A stretch of DNA of 64,000 nucleotides. It comes from UMGS1649 sp045534225. GTDB lineage: Bacteria > Bacillota > Clostridia > TANB77 > CAG-465. The stretch is from assembly GCA_045534225.1 (NCBI GenBank), contig JAZSJJ010000011.1, forward strand, positions 124,001 to 188,000, in the 5' to 3' direction. How positions within the stretch are numbered: the first letter of the stretch is position 1; the number at the start of each line of letters is the position of its first letter. The position numbers and the translations under genes were made by a program. Shown in pieces: positions 51,887 to 61,939 of the stretch. The notes beneath the pieces were generated by a model, which worked only from the letters and a program-made list of their open reading frames with translations, was not told the DNA's origin and searched no databases.

Positions 51887-53020
51887 CACTTCTAAATGTT
51901 CTATTTCTTTATATAATCCTAGCATTATCTTTCTAATTATTTTTATTATTTCAAAATATTCCATTAGCAAATCTTTATTTAGGTCACTATTCAAAACACC
52001 TACACCTATTACATCATACATAGGAATTTCTAATATTACTTTTCTATTTGTTGTCCTTATTCTTATATCTAGACCTAAGAACATTTTAGCTTTAGATAAT
52101 AATTCTAGTATATCGCTTGTAATCAGTCTCATTGCTATAACTGGATTATCTGAATACAAATTATACATGCTTTCAAATTCAGGACTATCCATTTCAATCT
52201 TTTTGAGACTTTCTCCACAAATATAATGAGCATCGTCCACATTGCTTACAACAGATATTTGTGCGCCAATTCCTTTATCTGCGTCCAATTCCGCTCTTAT
52301 TCCCTCGTGGATATTAATATTTATTGTTTTTCCACCAAACGTCTCATACGTAGGTGGATTTTTCATATAATTTATCGTTTTTAATCCCATTTCTTTACTA
52401 GTATACGCTATACTATATGCCTCATTTATCCCTACTTCGTTTAGTTCTGTATCATCAAGTTTTTCTATCATTCCAGTAAAAACAGTTTCAAGATACGTCT
52501 TTTTGTATCCTTCTATAGTATCACCATTTGTGTGTATTGCTATAGATATACAAAATAGTACAGCTCCAAATAAAAGCACTACCGCATATTTCATGTCATA
52601 TGTATAAGTAAAGAAAATAAAACCTAAGACCGTTAATATAGCAGCTAATATTTGTATTGTTCGTTTTATAGCTATCGGTCTTCTTATTCTATTTAATATT
52701 ACTTGATATCTATCTAAAAGTTGAGTATATATCGTCTCAAACTCTTTGTGGTCTATTAATGATTTCGTTCTTTTCATTCCCTTAGGATTCATTGTCGCAT
52801 AGTCTACTCCTCTAAAGCTAGATCTTGCTTTCAAGCTATCCATAGGTATTAATTGAAATGCGATAAATCCATTTATTAAAACCGCTATCATTATTAAAAC
52901 CACCACGCCAGCATCTGACGGACTTGTCGCTTCCATTAACGCAGCTACAGAAAGTCCTAAACCAAATATTGCGAAAGCGCCCATCGCAATACTTATAACT
53001 ATCGTAATTAATTTATTCAT
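51884..53020 (-). CDS. DUF3137-like membrane protein, paralogue 1
   Basis: A 378-residue protein with two N-terminal transmembrane segments (about 5-28, 38-56), a cytoplasmic helical linker with FETIYTQLLDRYQVIL, two more transmembrane segments (about 122-143, 146-165), then a soluble domain (200-378). The core EFESMYNLYSDNPVIAMRL matches the DUF3137 'F..VYS.D...A' region. AGAGGTAAAAT precedes the ATG. Four related genes lie within the next 10 kb. The function of the family is unknown. Confidence 0.75.
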   Translation of the reverse strand: MNKLITIVISIAMGAFAIFGLGLSVAALMEATSPSDAGVVVLIMIAVLINGFIAFQLIPMDSLKARSSFRGVDYATMNPKGMKRTKSLIDHKEFETIYTQLLDRYQVILNRIRRPIAIKRTIQILAAILTVLGFIFFTYTYDMKYAVVLLFGAVLFCISIAIHTNGDTIEGYKKTYLETVFTGMIEKLDDTELNEVGINEAYSIAYTSKEMGLKTINYMKNPPTYETFGGKTININIHEGIRAELDADKGIGAQISVVSNVDDAHYICGESLKKIEMDSPEFESMYNLYSDNPVIAMRLITSDILELLSKAKMFLGLDIRIRTTNRKVILEIPMYDVIGVGVLNSDLNKDLLMEYFEIIKIIRKIMLGLYKEIEHLEV

Positions 53021-53119
53021 ATTTTACCTCTTAAAAAAGATTACCATATAATATATATTTTGTATATTGTTAAAAGCACGTTTTGAAAAATTAAAACAAA
53101 AAATTAAAAATCATAAAAT

Positions 53120-53145
53120 AAAAGGAGTGCTTTCGCACTCCTTTT
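53120..53145 (-). terminator. terminator after the zinc-ribbon gene
   Basis: 11-bp stem AAAAGGAGTGC / GCACTCCTTTT with a 4-base loop, followed by A/T-rich sequence, just after the stop codon. Confidence 0.8.
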
Positions 53146-53146
53146 A

Positions 53147-53548
53147 TCATCCTCTTGCTCTTCTTTCGTTTTTAGTCTCCAAATACAGTTTGCTTATTTC
53201 CTGCTTATGACCACATCTAGGGCATGTTTTGTATTCCACAAAATATCTTACATCACCTATCATATCATCATCGCCGTATCCAGCATCTGTAAATGTCGTT
53301 TCAGTTCTTGTCTCATTCACATATTGACTTTTTTCTTTTCTCTTAAGATAATATCTCTTGCACTTTTCACAAAGAATATATTCATCCTTTTCTTTCGGTT
53401 CTACGTAATAACCTAATTTTTTGTGATATTTTTTGAGAAGAGTAGGGATCCAATTGCCTTCCATTTTCCGAAGTAAAGCAATCTTTTGCTCGTCAGTAAG
53501 GCCATCCATTTGACTTTCTACATACTGTGTAAACTGTTTTTTGTTCAT
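53147..53548 (-). CDS. zinc-ribbon hypothetical protein, 133 aa (GC-richer cassette)
   Basis: Not recognised beyond its zinc site. The N-terminal 55 residues are helical (KKQFTQYVESQMDGLTDEQ). Two Cys pairs, CEKCKRYYL and CPRCGHKQ, about 45 residues apart, should form one zinc ribbon, with an acidic insert between. I start it at the ATG at 53548, after GAGGTGGCAT. It is a single-gene unit with its own promoter and terminator and is GC-richer than its neighbours. It may be a nucleic-acid- or protein-binding protein. Confidence 0.68.
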   Translation of the reverse strand: MNKKQFTQYVESQMDGLTDEQKIALLRKMEGNWIPTLLKKYHKKLGYYVEPKEKDEYILCEKCKRYYLKRKEKSQYVNETRTETTFTDAGYGDDDMIGDVRYFVEYKTCPRCGHKQEISKLYLETKNERRARG

Positions 53549-53594
53549 ATGCCACCTCATTATTAAATTTAGTATTTGCTATTTATTTCGAGAA

Positions 53595-53623
53595 ATTATA
53601 CCACACAAAGAAAACATATACAA
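53595..53623 (-). promoter_or_regulatory. promoter of the zinc-ribbon gene
   Basis: TTGTAT (53618-53623) and TATAAT (53595-53600) spaced 17 bases, with TGTGG before the -10 (extended -10). Confidence 0.6.
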
Positions 53624-53643
53624 TCTAATTTTTAACAAATCTA

Positions 53644-53672
53644 TTTACTTTATTTTTTACATATAATATAAT
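53644..53672 (+). promoter_or_regulatory. promoter of the stomatin-like gene
   Basis: TTTACT (53644-53649) and TATAAT (53667-53672) spaced 17 bases, about 28 bases before the start codon. Confidence 0.5.
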
Positions 53673-53698
53673 GTGGATATATATAGGAGGTATTTAAT

Positions 53699-54451
53699 AT
53701 GGGATTTATAGGCGGATTATTTGTTATATGTGCAGTCGTTGCTGTATTCTCAATAAGACAAATCAACGAATATGAAAGAGGTATATTATTCTCTTTTGGT
53801 AAGTTTTCAAGAGTACTAGCTCCTGGTTGGCACATAATTCTACCAGTTATACATTCTTACAGCAAAATAGACATAAGAACAAAAGCTGTTGACGTTCCAG
53901 AACAAGAAGCTATCACTAAAGACAACATTTCTATAAGAATAAATGCTGTTCTTTACTACAATGTATTTGATGCTTCTAAAGCAGTACTTGCTGTTCAAAA
54001 CTACAACTATGCAGTAGCACAACTTGCTCAAACTACAATGAGAAATATAGTTGGTTCTGTATCTCTTGATGAATTATTAACAGAAAGAGAAAAACTAAGC
54101 CAAGAAATATGTAATATAGTTGACGCTGCAACTGATCCTTGGGGAATAAAAGTTGAAAACGTTGAATTAAAAGACGTTGCTCTTCCAGAAGAAATGAAGA
54201 GAGTTATGGCTAAAGTTGCTGAAGCAGAAAGAGAAAAACAATCTGTTATAACTAAAGCTTCTGGTGAAGTTGAAGCTGCAACTAACCTTGCAATGGCTGC
54301 AAATATAATGGGAACTACTCCAGGTGCGTTACACTTAAGAACTTTATCTACATTAAACGACTTAAGTAGTGATCAATCTAACACAGTAATCTTTGCATTA
54401 CCAGTAGAATGTTTAGAAGCAATGCGCGGTCTTGGACAAGGCAAAAAATAA
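53699..54451 (+). CDS. SPFH/band 7 stomatin-like protein (slipin)
   Basis: A 250-residue membrane-associated scaffold protein of the SPFH family. It has a short N-terminal hydrophobic helix (2-19), then the band 7 domain starting IRQINEYERGILFSFGKF, with LAPGWHIILPVI, VDVPEQEAITKDNISI and WGIKVENVELKDVALPEEM, then a coiled-coil tail. Length and motifs fit bacterial slipins. AGGAGGTATTTAAT precedes the ATG. No NfeD-type protease gene is adjacent. Monocistronic. Confidence 0.9.
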   Translation: MGFIGGLFVICAVVAVFSIRQINEYERGILFSFGKFSRVLAPGWHIILPVIHSYSKIDIRTKAVDVPEQEAITKDNISIRINAVLYYNVFDASKAVLAVQNYNYAVAQLAQTTMRNIVGSVSLDELLTEREKLSQEICNIVDAATDPWGIKVENVELKDVALPEEMKRVMAKVAEAEREKQSVITKASGEVEAATNLAMAANIMGTTPGALHLRTLSTLNDLSSDQSNTVIFALPVECLEAMRGLGQGKK

Positions 54452-54497
54452 TAACTAAATATATGATTTAGTATTATTAATAACAATTGATTTAAAT

Positions 54498-54532
54498 AAA
54501 AAACTGAACACATTTAATGTGTTCAGTTTTTT
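54498..54532. terminator. terminator between convergent genes at 54.5 kb
   Basis: About 15-bp stem AAAACTGAACACATT / AATGTGTTCAGTTTT with a 1-base centre, T-rich on both sides. Confidence 0.85.
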
Positions 54533-55919
54533 ACGTATCTGTTTGTTTAGGTCTTTTTTTCTTTGTCTCCTTAACCGGATTAAAATCATCATAATTAATA
54601 GCCGCAGTTGAAATTGGTTCTAGATTTTCTAGTTTCACACCTTCTTTTTCGTCTGCTTTCTCTTCCTTACTTACTGTCACTTCCTTATTTTCTTCCATCG
54701 CTTGTGCTTTCTTTACAGGTGGTGGTATTCCTTTTACAGGCTCAAATTTTACTTCTTTTTTAGGTGTTTCTATCTCCGTCTTGTCTCTAGACTCTTTTTC
54801 TATTTGGTTAGTCACTTCGCTTATAAACTTAATTATATTAAAATATGTAAATAACAACTTCTTATCCATTGAATTACCAAACAATTTTGGTTCAAACATA
54901 GATGGCGTAAAGAATCTCATAAATATAATGTTTTCCTTAAACATTACCTCAAATCTCAAATCGTATTCTACATAGAATCGCATTAATATTTCTCGCATCT
55001 CTTTTTGCATTATTTGATGTGCAACCGATCTATTATCTGTATATACATCAAATATTTTCTCAAAAAGCGTATCATCTGTTTCAAGTTTATTTCTAGACAT
55101 AAAGAATTTGAATTTGTTTTTAGTTACTTTTACCCATGCGCTTAAATCTTTTTCCGATCTAATTACAGCAAACATTCCTTTAAATAAATCTTCTCTAAAT
55201 TTACGTTTTTTCTTTTTGAATGCGTAATCTACATCTAGCTCTGCTATCTCAGCATATATTTTTCCATCTATTTTCCCATCAACATAGTCTTCTGAAGAAA
55301 ATCTATTAAACGCTTTCTTTTCGAAGTCTGACACTAGATATTTATTCTTCATATCATCGCCAACTCTACCATATAAACTATATCTTAAATTCTCATCTAC
55401 TAGTTTTACAAACTTTGATATTATTTGTTCTTTATATGTCTTTTTGTATATTCTTCTGTGTTTAACTCCTAAGAATATCATTCCAGCAAGAGCAAATGGT
55501 GCTATAACTGCCATTGTTTTTACTACCCCATCGAACGTTTTTGATATAGCATATTCTGGCATCTTAGCATAAACTATTCCAAGCACTATAATAGCTGCTA
55601 GCGCTATGTCTACAACCGTAAAAATATTCGCTATTTTTTTAAGTTTGCGTAAGTCTTGATTATCTATTTCTAATAGCTTATCATAAATTTTTTCAAATTC
55701 TTCTCTAGCATTTCTTAGTTTAACATTCTTGGTAAACACATATCCTTTTGTTGCCTTACTGAGTATTACAACAACCGGAATAATTGTTATAGCTACTAAC
55801 GCTTGATAGATTTGACCTATATTTTCTGCTATTACTACCGGTGATATTGTTAACGTGCCGATTAGCATTGCTATTAATAGAATTATTGGTATTACTATTC
55901 CTGTTAATACAATTATCAT
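54531..55919 (-). CDS. DUF3137-like membrane protein, paralogue 2
   Basis: A 462-residue protein with transmembrane segments near 3-25, 35-50, 95-120 and 138-158, the ARE-type helical linker (REEFEKIYDKLLEIDNQDL) and the soluble DUF3137-like domain (LFEKIFDVYTDNRSVAHQI). Unlike its paralogues it has a long charged tail of about 75 residues (Lys/Glu/Pro-rich, with a proline-rich GIPPPVKK). TAGGAGGAACAT precedes the ATG. It follows paralogue 3 by 26 bases and shares its transcript. Confidence 0.72.
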   Translation of the reverse strand: MIIVLTGIVIPIILLIAMLIGTLTISPVVIAENIGQIYQALVAITIIPVVVILSKATKGYVFTKNVKLRNAREEFEKIYDKLLEIDNQDLRKLKKIANIFTVVDIALAAIIVLGIVYAKMPEYAISKTFDGVVKTMAVIAPFALAGMIFLGVKHRRIYKKTYKEQIISKFVKLVDENLRYSLYGRVGDDMKNKYLVSDFEKKAFNRFSSEDYVDGKIDGKIYAEIAELDVDYAFKKKKRKFREDLFKGMFAVIRSEKDLSAWVKVTKNKFKFFMSRNKLETDDTLFEKIFDVYTDNRSVAHQIMQKEMREILMRFYVEYDLRFEVMFKENIIFMRFFTPSMFEPKLFGNSMDKKLLFTYFNIIKFISEVTNQIEKESRDKTEIETPKKEVKFEPVKGIPPPVKKAQAMEENKEVTVSKEEKADEKEGVKLENLEPISTAAINYDDFNPVKETKKKRPKQTDT

Positions 55920-55945
55920 ATGTTCCTCCTATACACAAATTATAA

Positions 55946-57130
55946 CTATAAGTCTGTTACTATTGTTCCCATCTTTTGCATAAGTTCTATTGTCATTTTT
56001 AATGTAGAATAATCTACAAGTAATGTTTCTCTATGCATTGAATCTTTAAATACATTAGGTTCAAATAAATCGCCTGTATAGAATAAGAAATATACCATTC
56101 CATCTTTTATAGCCATATCCAAATCTATTCCGTATTTAATTTTATAATCTAAAAGCATTGTCATTACATCGCTTGTCAATATTCTTACAGCTAACACTTT
56201 TTCGTTTGTTTCTACTACAAAATTATCCATAAAAACCGAATTGTCCATTTTTAGCTTTTCGCAACCAGCTTCATATATATCCGCTCTTGTTGGTACGCCT
56301 ACTGAAGATATTTTCAACTTAAAATTACCTTCTTTTGACGTTTGAATTTTAGCAAACATTCCATTGAAAACTTTTAAGTTAACACTGCTTCCATTTTCAT
56401 TTCTTACTTCAGCTTCAAGTATTATTTCTAATATGTCCAGTTTGTTACCATCTATTTTTCCTTCAATTTTATCTACGTAATCCGAGTGTGTATGTTCTAC
56501 CAATCCGAAATTTGCTTCTTCATATTCACTAAAGAATTTATCATCTTCCTTGTCTGCGAGTCTATATTTAAATTTAGGATTAATTTCTTTTAATAAGTTA
56601 GAAACAATTCTTAACTTGTACGCAGCTTTATATTCTAATTCTTTATTATTACCATTTAGCAATGTATAAAAGAATACTATTACTCCAAGCATCCCAAACG
56701 ATGCGAAATCTACTACTTCAGTCAAATTCCCGCTAAGCACTCCCCAAAAACCTAACACAATACAAACTAAAATTACCAAGATACTTACATGTCTAATAAC
56801 AAGTCTGTCCTTAATGGCAAGTCTCTTCTTTTCCAAATAATCCCTATGTTCAGCTATTAATTTTTTATGAGTTTCATCAAAATCTATTGTTTTTATCCTG
56901 TTTTGAGTTGTGTCTATTTTTAAGTTGTATTGTTTTACACCCTTTTCTACTACAAGTTTGTACCAAATATATCCGCCAAAAATTAAAATGCATATTGCAC
57001 TTAACATGCTAAGCACCGGCTTATCTACAAACACTCCTTTGCCTATATTTATTAATTCAGCAACAGCTGCCGCTATTGCCAAAGATAAAATCATTTTTTC
57101 ACCAATTTTTGTTTCCATCTTGCGATGCAT
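55946..57130 (-). CDS. DUF3137-like membrane protein, paralogue 3
   Basis: A 394-residue protein with transmembrane segments near 12-30, 35-55, 110-130 and 138-155, the linker DFDETHKKLIAEHRDYLEK, and the soluble domain with FNGMFAKIQTSKEGNFKLK and MDNFVVETNEKVLAVRIL. GAGGTGTATAGAA precedes the ATG at 57130. It starts the two-gene unit with paralogue 2. The same four-membrane-segment plan and shared C-terminal motifs show common descent with the others. Confidence 0.72.
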   Translation of the reverse strand: MHRKMETKIGEKMILSLAIAAAVAELINIGKGVFVDKPVLSMLSAICILIFGGYIWYKLVVEKGVKQYNLKIDTTQNRIKTIDFDETHKKLIAEHRDYLEKKRLAIKDRLVIRHVSILVILVCIVLGFWGVLSGNLTEVVDFASFGMLGVIVFFYTLLNGNNKELEYKAAYKLRIVSNLLKEINPKFKYRLADKEDDKFFSEYEEANFGLVEHTHSDYVDKIEGKIDGNKLDILEIILEAEVRNENGSSVNLKVFNGMFAKIQTSKEGNFKLKISSVGVPTRADIYEAGCEKLKMDNSVFMDNFVVETNEKVLAVRILTSDVMTMLLDYKIKYGIDLDMAIKDGMVYFLFYTGDLFEPNVFKDSMHRETLLVDYSTLKMTIELMQKMGTIVTDL

Positions 57131-57184
57131 TTCTATACACCTCTAAAAAATCATATCACATAATTAAAAAAATGTACAGTAGTT

Positions 57185-57222
57185 AAAAAAGCAAAATAAG
57201 AATGATTTTACTCATTCTTATT
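57185..57222 (-). terminator. terminator after pflA
   Basis: 11-bp stem AATAAGAATGA / TCATTCTTATT with a 6-base loop, followed by TTGCTTTTTT on the minus strand. It overlaps the pflA stop. Confidence 0.85.
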
Positions 57223-57937
57223 CTTCAATTCCTAATATTTTTTCCGCTTTTTTTACATCTTCTAGACTTGCTTCAGGAATGCCTTCTAGCATAAACTTAT
57301 CTCCTATCATTTCCCACTTTTCGCTACCTAAAGTATGGTAACCTAATACTTCTACTTTTTCTACTGTTTTAAGTGTAGAAACAAATTCTTTAAGCTTACT
57401 CAAATGTTCCTCTTTATCTGTAATTGTAGGTACAAGAACATGTCTAATCCACATTGGTACGCCCTCATTTGATACGTGTTCCGCAAACTTTAATATCTTC
57501 GTATTATCTACACCAATAAGGTCCTTATGTGTATCATTATCCATTTCTTTCAAATCTAGAATTACCAAATCTGTATATTTTAGTAAATCTTTTAACTTAT
57601 CTGTATCTATAAATCCAGATGTGTCTAGTGCTGTATGTATTCCTTCTTCCTTTAATAGCCTAAATACTTCTGTTACAAAATCTATTTGTAGAAGGGGTTC
57701 GCCACCGCTTATGGTTACTCCACCTTCTTCTCCCATATATTCTTTGTAATGTAATATTTTTTCTACTACTGCTTCAGCATCATATACTTCGCCAAGGTGC
57801 ACATCTCTTGTATCTCTGTTGTGGCAATACTTACACCTTAAAGGACAGCCTTGGAGAAAGATTACATATCTTACCCCAGGGCCATCTACTGTGCTAAAGC
57901 TTTCAAAGGAATGTATTCTCCCTGTTACTTTTGCCAT
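57218..57937 (-). CDS. pflA: pyruvate formate-lyase activating enzyme
   Basis: Radical-SAM enzyme that installs the glycyl radical on PflB under anaerobic conditions. The 239-residue protein begins with VTGRIHSFESFSTVDGPGVR, carries the cluster motif CPLRCKYC (CxxxCxxC), GGVTISGGEPLLQ and LDTSGF, all standard for PflA. AAAGGAGAAAT precedes the ATG. It follows pflB by 9 bases. Confidence 0.97.
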   Translation of the reverse strand: MAKVTGRIHSFESFSTVDGPGVRYVIFLQGCPLRCKYCHNRDTRDVHLGEVYDAEAVVEKILHYKEYMGEEGGVTISGGEPLLQIDFVTEVFRLLKEEGIHTALDTSGFIDTDKLKDLLKYTDLVILDLKEMDNDTHKDLIGVDNTKILKFAEHVSNEGVPMWIRHVLVPTITDKEEHLSKLKEFVSTLKTVEKVEVLGYHTLGSEKWEMIGDKFMLEGIPEASLEDVKKAEKILGIEE

Positions 57938-57946
57938 ATTTCTCCT

Positions 57947-60181
57947 TTATATTTTTTCATGTATTGTTCTGTTTATTACATCCATTTGTTGTTCCTTTGT
58001 TAATTTAACAAAGTTTACTGCATATCCTGAAACTCTTATTGTTAGTTGTGGATATTTTTCTGGATGGTTCATTGCATCTATTAGAAGTTCTCTATTAAAT
58101 ACATTAACATTTATGTGATGTCCATTCTTTGCAAAATATCCATCAAGCATAGATATTAAATTAGAAATTCTTGTATTCTCATTATCTCCAAGTGTACTTG
58201 GTGTAATTGAGAATGTATATGAAATACCATCTTCTGAATGTTCATATGGAAGTTTAGCAATTGTGTTCATAACTGCTAATGCTCCATTTGTATCTCTACC
58301 ATGCATTGGATTTGCACCTGGTCCAAATGGTTCTCCAGCTTTTCTTCCGTCTGGAGTATCTCCAGTATTTTTACCATAAACAACGTTTGATGTTATTGTT
58401 AAAACAGACATTGTTGGTTTAGAATTTCTGTATGTTCTTTGTTTTCTCACTTTGTTCATAAAGCGTTTTAATACATCTACAGCTATTGAGTCTACTCTAT
58501 CGTCATCATTTCCGTATTTAGGGAAATCTCCTTCGATTTCGTAGCTTGTTACTAAACCATCTTCATTACGTATTGCTTTAACTTTAGCATACTTAATTGC
58601 AGATAATGAGTCTGCTACAACAGAAAGTCCTGCAATACCAGTAGCCATTGTTCTTAAGATTTCGTCATCATGTAACGCCATCTCTATTTTTTCATATGAG
58701 TATTTATCATGCATATAGTGGATTGCATTTAATGCTTTAACATAAACCATTGCAACATAATCCATCATATTGTCTAATTTTTGCATTACATCATCATAGT
58801 ATAAATAGTCTGTTGTTACACCTTCAAATTTAGGAGCTACTTGCTTACCAGATATTTCATCGCGTCCACCATTTATTGCATAAAGTAATGTTTTAGCAAG
58901 GTTGCATCTAGCTCCAAAGAATTGCATTTGTTTACCAATTCTCATTGCAGATACGCAACATGCTATACCGTAGTCATCTCCCCAGAATCCTCTCATCAAG
59001 TCATCGTTTTCATATTGTATAGAAGATGTGTTTATAGACATCTTAGTTGTATATTCTTTGAATCCTTGTGGTAGATTTTTAGACCATAATACTGTTAAGT
59101 TTGGTTCTGGTGCTGGTCCTAAGTTAGTTAATGTATGAAGTATTCTAAATGAGTTTTTAGTTACTAACGTTCTACCATCAATACCCATACCACCAATACT
59201 TTCAGTTACCCATACTGGATCGCCGCTAAATAGTTCATTGTATTCTGGCGTTCTTAAGAATCTAACAAGTCTTAATTTCATAACTAAATGGTCAATTAAT
59301 TCTTGTGCTTCTTCTTCTGTTAAAGTTCCTTCCCCTAAATCTCTTTCAATGTATATATCTAAGAATGAGCTTATTCTACCAATACTCATTGCGGCACCAT
59401 TTTGGTCTTTTATTGCTGCTAGATATCCAAAGTATGTCCATTGAACAGCTTCTCTTGCATTTGCAGCTGGTTTAGATATATCTAAATCATATTTAGCTGC
59501 CATTTCTTTAAGTTCGCCTAAAGCTAATATTTGATCATAAGTTTCTTCACGAGATCTTATTAATTCTTCACTGAAATCTCTTCTATCTAAAGCTTCTAAA
59601 GATTTTTTCTTTTCTGCTATTAACGCATCTATACCATAAAGAGCTACTCTTCTGTAGTCTCCTATGATTCTTCCACGACCATAACCATCTGGAAGACCAG
59701 TGATTAAGTGAGAACTTCTAGCTGCACGTATATCTGGTGTATATACACTAAATACTCCATCGTTATGTGTTCTTCTTATTGTGTGGAATATTTCAGATAC
59801 TTTTGGATCCATTTGTCTATCATATGCTTCACAAGATTTCTCTACTATTCTTATTCCACCAAAAGGCATTATTGCCCTTTTTAATGGCTTGTCTGTTTGT
59901 AATCCTACTATCTTTTCTAATCTTTTGTCTATGTATCCTGCATTATGCGCTGTTATTGTAGAAATTGTTTTAACATCTACATCTAACACGCCCCCATTTT
60001 CTTTTTCTTTTTTATACAACTCTAATACTTTGTCCCATAGTTTTGTAGTATTAGCAGTTGGTCCTTTAAGGAATTCGTCTGTTCCTTCATAAGGTGTATA
60101 GTTTAATTGGATGAAATCTCTAACGTTTATTTCATCTTGCCATTTACCTGGTTTAAATTTTTTCCATTCTTCAAAGTTCAT
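57947..60181 (-). CDS. pflB: formate C-acetyltransferase (pyruvate formate-lyase)
   Basis: Glycyl-radical enzyme that converts pyruvate and CoA to acetyl-CoA and formate. The 744-residue protein has the paired catalytic cysteines in GIACCVSAM and the C-terminal glycyl-radical site RVSGYAVNF, plus [17 protein letters not shown]. Length is standard. AAAGGAAGAGGATAGTA precedes the ATG. With pflA directly behind, it forms the usual fermentative operon. The gene has the codon bias of a highly expressed gene. Confidence 0.98.
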   Translation of the reverse strand: MNFEEWKKFKPGKWQDEINVRDFIQLNYTPYEGTDEFLKGPTANTTKLWDKVLELYKKEKENGGVLDVDVKTISTITAHNAGYIDKRLEKIVGLQTDKPLKRAIMPFGGIRIVEKSCEAYDRQMDPKVSEIFHTIRRTHNDGVFSVYTPDIRAARSSHLITGLPDGYGRGRIIGDYRRVALYGIDALIAEKKKSLEALDRRDFSEELIRSREETYDQILALGELKEMAAKYDLDISKPAANAREAVQWTYFGYLAAIKDQNGAAMSIGRISSFLDIYIERDLGEGTLTEEEAQELIDHLVMKLRLVRFLRTPEYNELFSGDPVWVTESIGGMGIDGRTLVTKNSFRILHTLTNLGPAPEPNLTVLWSKNLPQGFKEYTTKMSINTSSIQYENDDLMRGFWGDDYGIACCVSAMRIGKQMQFFGARCNLAKTLLYAINGGRDEISGKQVAPKFEGVTTDYLYYDDVMQKLDNMMDYVAMVYVKALNAIHYMHDKYSYEKIEMALHDDEILRTMATGIAGLSVVADSLSAIKYAKVKAIRNEDGLVTSYEIEGDFPKYGNDDDRVDSIAVDVLKRFMNKVRKQRTYRNSKPTMSVLTITSNVVYGKNTGDTPDGRKAGEPFGPGANPMHGRDTNGALAVMNTIAKLPYEHSEDGISYTFSITPSTLGDNENTRISNLISMLDGYFAKNGHHINVNVFNRELLIDAMNHPEKYPQLTIRVSGYAVNFVKLTKEQQMDVINRTIHEKI

Positions 60182-60311
60182 TACTATCCTCTTCCTTTCG
60201 TTTTGAAATATACTATATTACATTTTTCATTATATCATTAAAGAATATTTTTGCAAATAGTTTGTGTAATTTGTTAGAAAAAATTCAGAGTAAAAAACAG
60301 CGCATCTCAAT

Positions 60312-60340
60312 TTGCTTTTTTATGTCGCCTATGGTATAAT
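60312..60340 (+). promoter_or_regulatory. promoter of the NUDIX gene
   Basis: TTGCTT (60312-60317) and TATAAT (60335-60340, preceded by TGG) spaced 17 bases. Confidence 0.6.
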
Positions 60341-60369
60341 ATGTGCATTAAGTTTAACGGAGGTGTCTT

Positions 60370-60789
60370 ATGGATAAATTCAGAGGTATCAGACCAATTG
60401 CACTTGGAATAGTAGTGCGTGACGGCAAGGTTTTGGCAAGCGAAGGCTTTGACAAGGTAAAAGGAATTCATTTCTGGCGTGCTATTGGCGGCGGCATCGA
60501 ATTCTTGGAAAAGAGTAACGAAACTCTTAAAAGAGAATTCATGGAAGAAATCGGAGCAAATGTGACTGTCGGAGAATTTCTCGGTGTAGATGAAAACATC
60601 TTCACATTCGATGGCAAACAAGGGCACGAACTTATCTTCCTTTACAGAGTAACTCTTGATGAAAAAGATTACAAGGAAGTTTACTACGAAGAAGGCGATA
60701 AATCTTACCCTATCCGTTGGGTTGACCTTGAAGACCTTAAGTCTGGTAAGGAGATTATCTATCCTACTTCTGTCGTGAAGTATCTGTAA
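60370..60789 (+). CDS. NUDIX hydrolase (GC-richer cassette)
   Basis: A 139-residue hydrolase of nucleoside-diphosphate-linked compounds. The NUDIX box is complete: GGGIEFLEKSNETLKREFME plus EIG, matching GX5EX7REUXEEXGU with the two metal-binding Glu. Substrate cannot be told. CGGAGGTGTCTT precedes the ATG. It is a single-gene plus-strand unit with its own promoter and terminator between two minus-strand units, and is clearly GC-richer than its surroundings, like the other cassettes. Confidence 0.88.
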   Translation: MDKFRGIRPIALGIVVRDGKVLASEGFDKVKGIHFWRAIGGGIEFLEKSNETLKREFMEEIGANVTVGEFLGVDENIFTFDGKQGHELIFLYRVTLDEKDYKEVYYEEGDKSYPIRWVDLEDLKSGKEIIYPTSVVKYL

Positions 60790-60792
60790 CAC

Positions 60793-60827
60793 AAAAAGCT
60801 GATGAATTACATATTCATCAGCTTTTT
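60793..60827. terminator. terminator between the NUDIX gene and paralogue 4
   Basis: AAAAAGCTGATGAAT / ATTCATCAGCTTTTT stem, loop 5, with T on both ends between convergent genes. Confidence 0.87.
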
Positions 60828-60833
60828 TCTTGT

Positions 60834-61877
60834 TTATTTTTTAGCTTTATTTGTTTCATTTACTTCTATTGCAAATTCTTCTATAAAGTTTAACATATCA
60901 TAGCACGCTTTTAGTTTAGCTTTATTTTTATTTTCATCTTTTAAATCTGGATTAATGAATGAATGTTGATGTAATCTTATATATATGTTGTTTCCTTTTA
61001 GTGCAATATCTGTTTTTATAAGAGATTTTTTATCCATGTCTCTAATTATTCTTCCCATTTCTTCAGTAGCATAAGCTTCAATTTCTTCAGGTTGTTCAGA
61101 ATATACACATAAGCCTCTCCAGCTCTCTAAACTTCCCATAGACACTCTTTTTCCACCTTTGTTAGTTCTAACATCATCATTATAGTTGTTCCTTGGAGTT
61201 GGATCATTTGTAAACACACTAAAATCTACAGGCACAGCAGTAGGAATACTTACATGTGCAAAGAACCCGTCAAACACACTTGTTCTTTGTGTGCTTTGTG
61301 AAACGCTTCCATTTTCCATTCTTGTTATTTTCTTCACATCATATACAGCAACCTCAGACATTCTTGTCATAATGTTTGTTTGCGTAGTACCTTCAATATA
61401 ATTACAAGTTTGTACTTCCATGCTTCTTCTAACACCAGAAAGTATTTGACCTAATCCCATTATAGAAAGTCTATCTAGTCCTGCATCTTCATATGCATTC
61501 TTAAGTCCCGCACCATTATCTGCACATTTCTCACTAAATGCAAAATTGCTATTTGTTCTATTTACCAAATCTGTTACAACAGTAGCCTTATATTCTTTTT
61601 TATATCTACTTCTTAGCGAAGATGCATATGCCACTATCACAACCGCAATCACTACAATCGCAATTATTGTTGCATAAAAAGTACCTTTATTTGTAGCTAA
61701 TAAAGTTTTAAATGGTGTTACAAATAATATTAATACAACTACTAAAAGAAATACTACCAAAGCTGCATATAATATCTTGGATAATTTAATATCTTTACTC
61801 CATTTATCAAATTTATCTTGATATTTTCTACGAATATCTGTGTATATTAATTCAAATTCATTATCTTCTTTTTTCAT
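60834..61877 (-). CDS. DUF3137-like membrane protein, paralogue 4 (divergent)
   Basis: A 347-residue protein. The N-terminal linker (EFELIYTDIRRKYQDKFDKW) resembles those of the paralogues, followed by two transmembrane segments (about 38-58, 65-86) and a soluble domain with VFDGFFAHVSIP and WRGLCVYSEQPEEIEAYA. It lacks the first pair of membrane segments and is the most diverged. I start at 61877 after AAGGAGATAAACAT. It follows paralogue 5 by about 60 bases. Confidence 0.65.
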   Translation of the reverse strand: MKKEDNEFELIYTDIRRKYQDKFDKWSKDIKLSKILYAALVVFLLVVVLILFVTPFKTLLATNKGTFYATIIAIVVIAVVIVAYASSLRSRYKKEYKATVVTDLVNRTNSNFAFSEKCADNGAGLKNAYEDAGLDRLSIMGLGQILSGVRRSMEVQTCNYIEGTTQTNIMTRMSEVAVYDVKKITRMENGSVSQSTQRTSVFDGFFAHVSIPTAVPVDFSVFTNDPTPRNNYNDDVRTNKGGKRVSMGSLESWRGLCVYSEQPEEIEAYATEEMGRIIRDMDKKSLIKTDIALKGNNIYIRLHQHSFINPDLKDENKNKAKLKACYDMLNFIEEFAIEVNETNKAKK

Positions 61878-61939
61878 ATGTTTATCTCCTTTATACATCT
61901 AAAAAGATACTATCACATTTTGTTGTTTTTTGTCTATAA

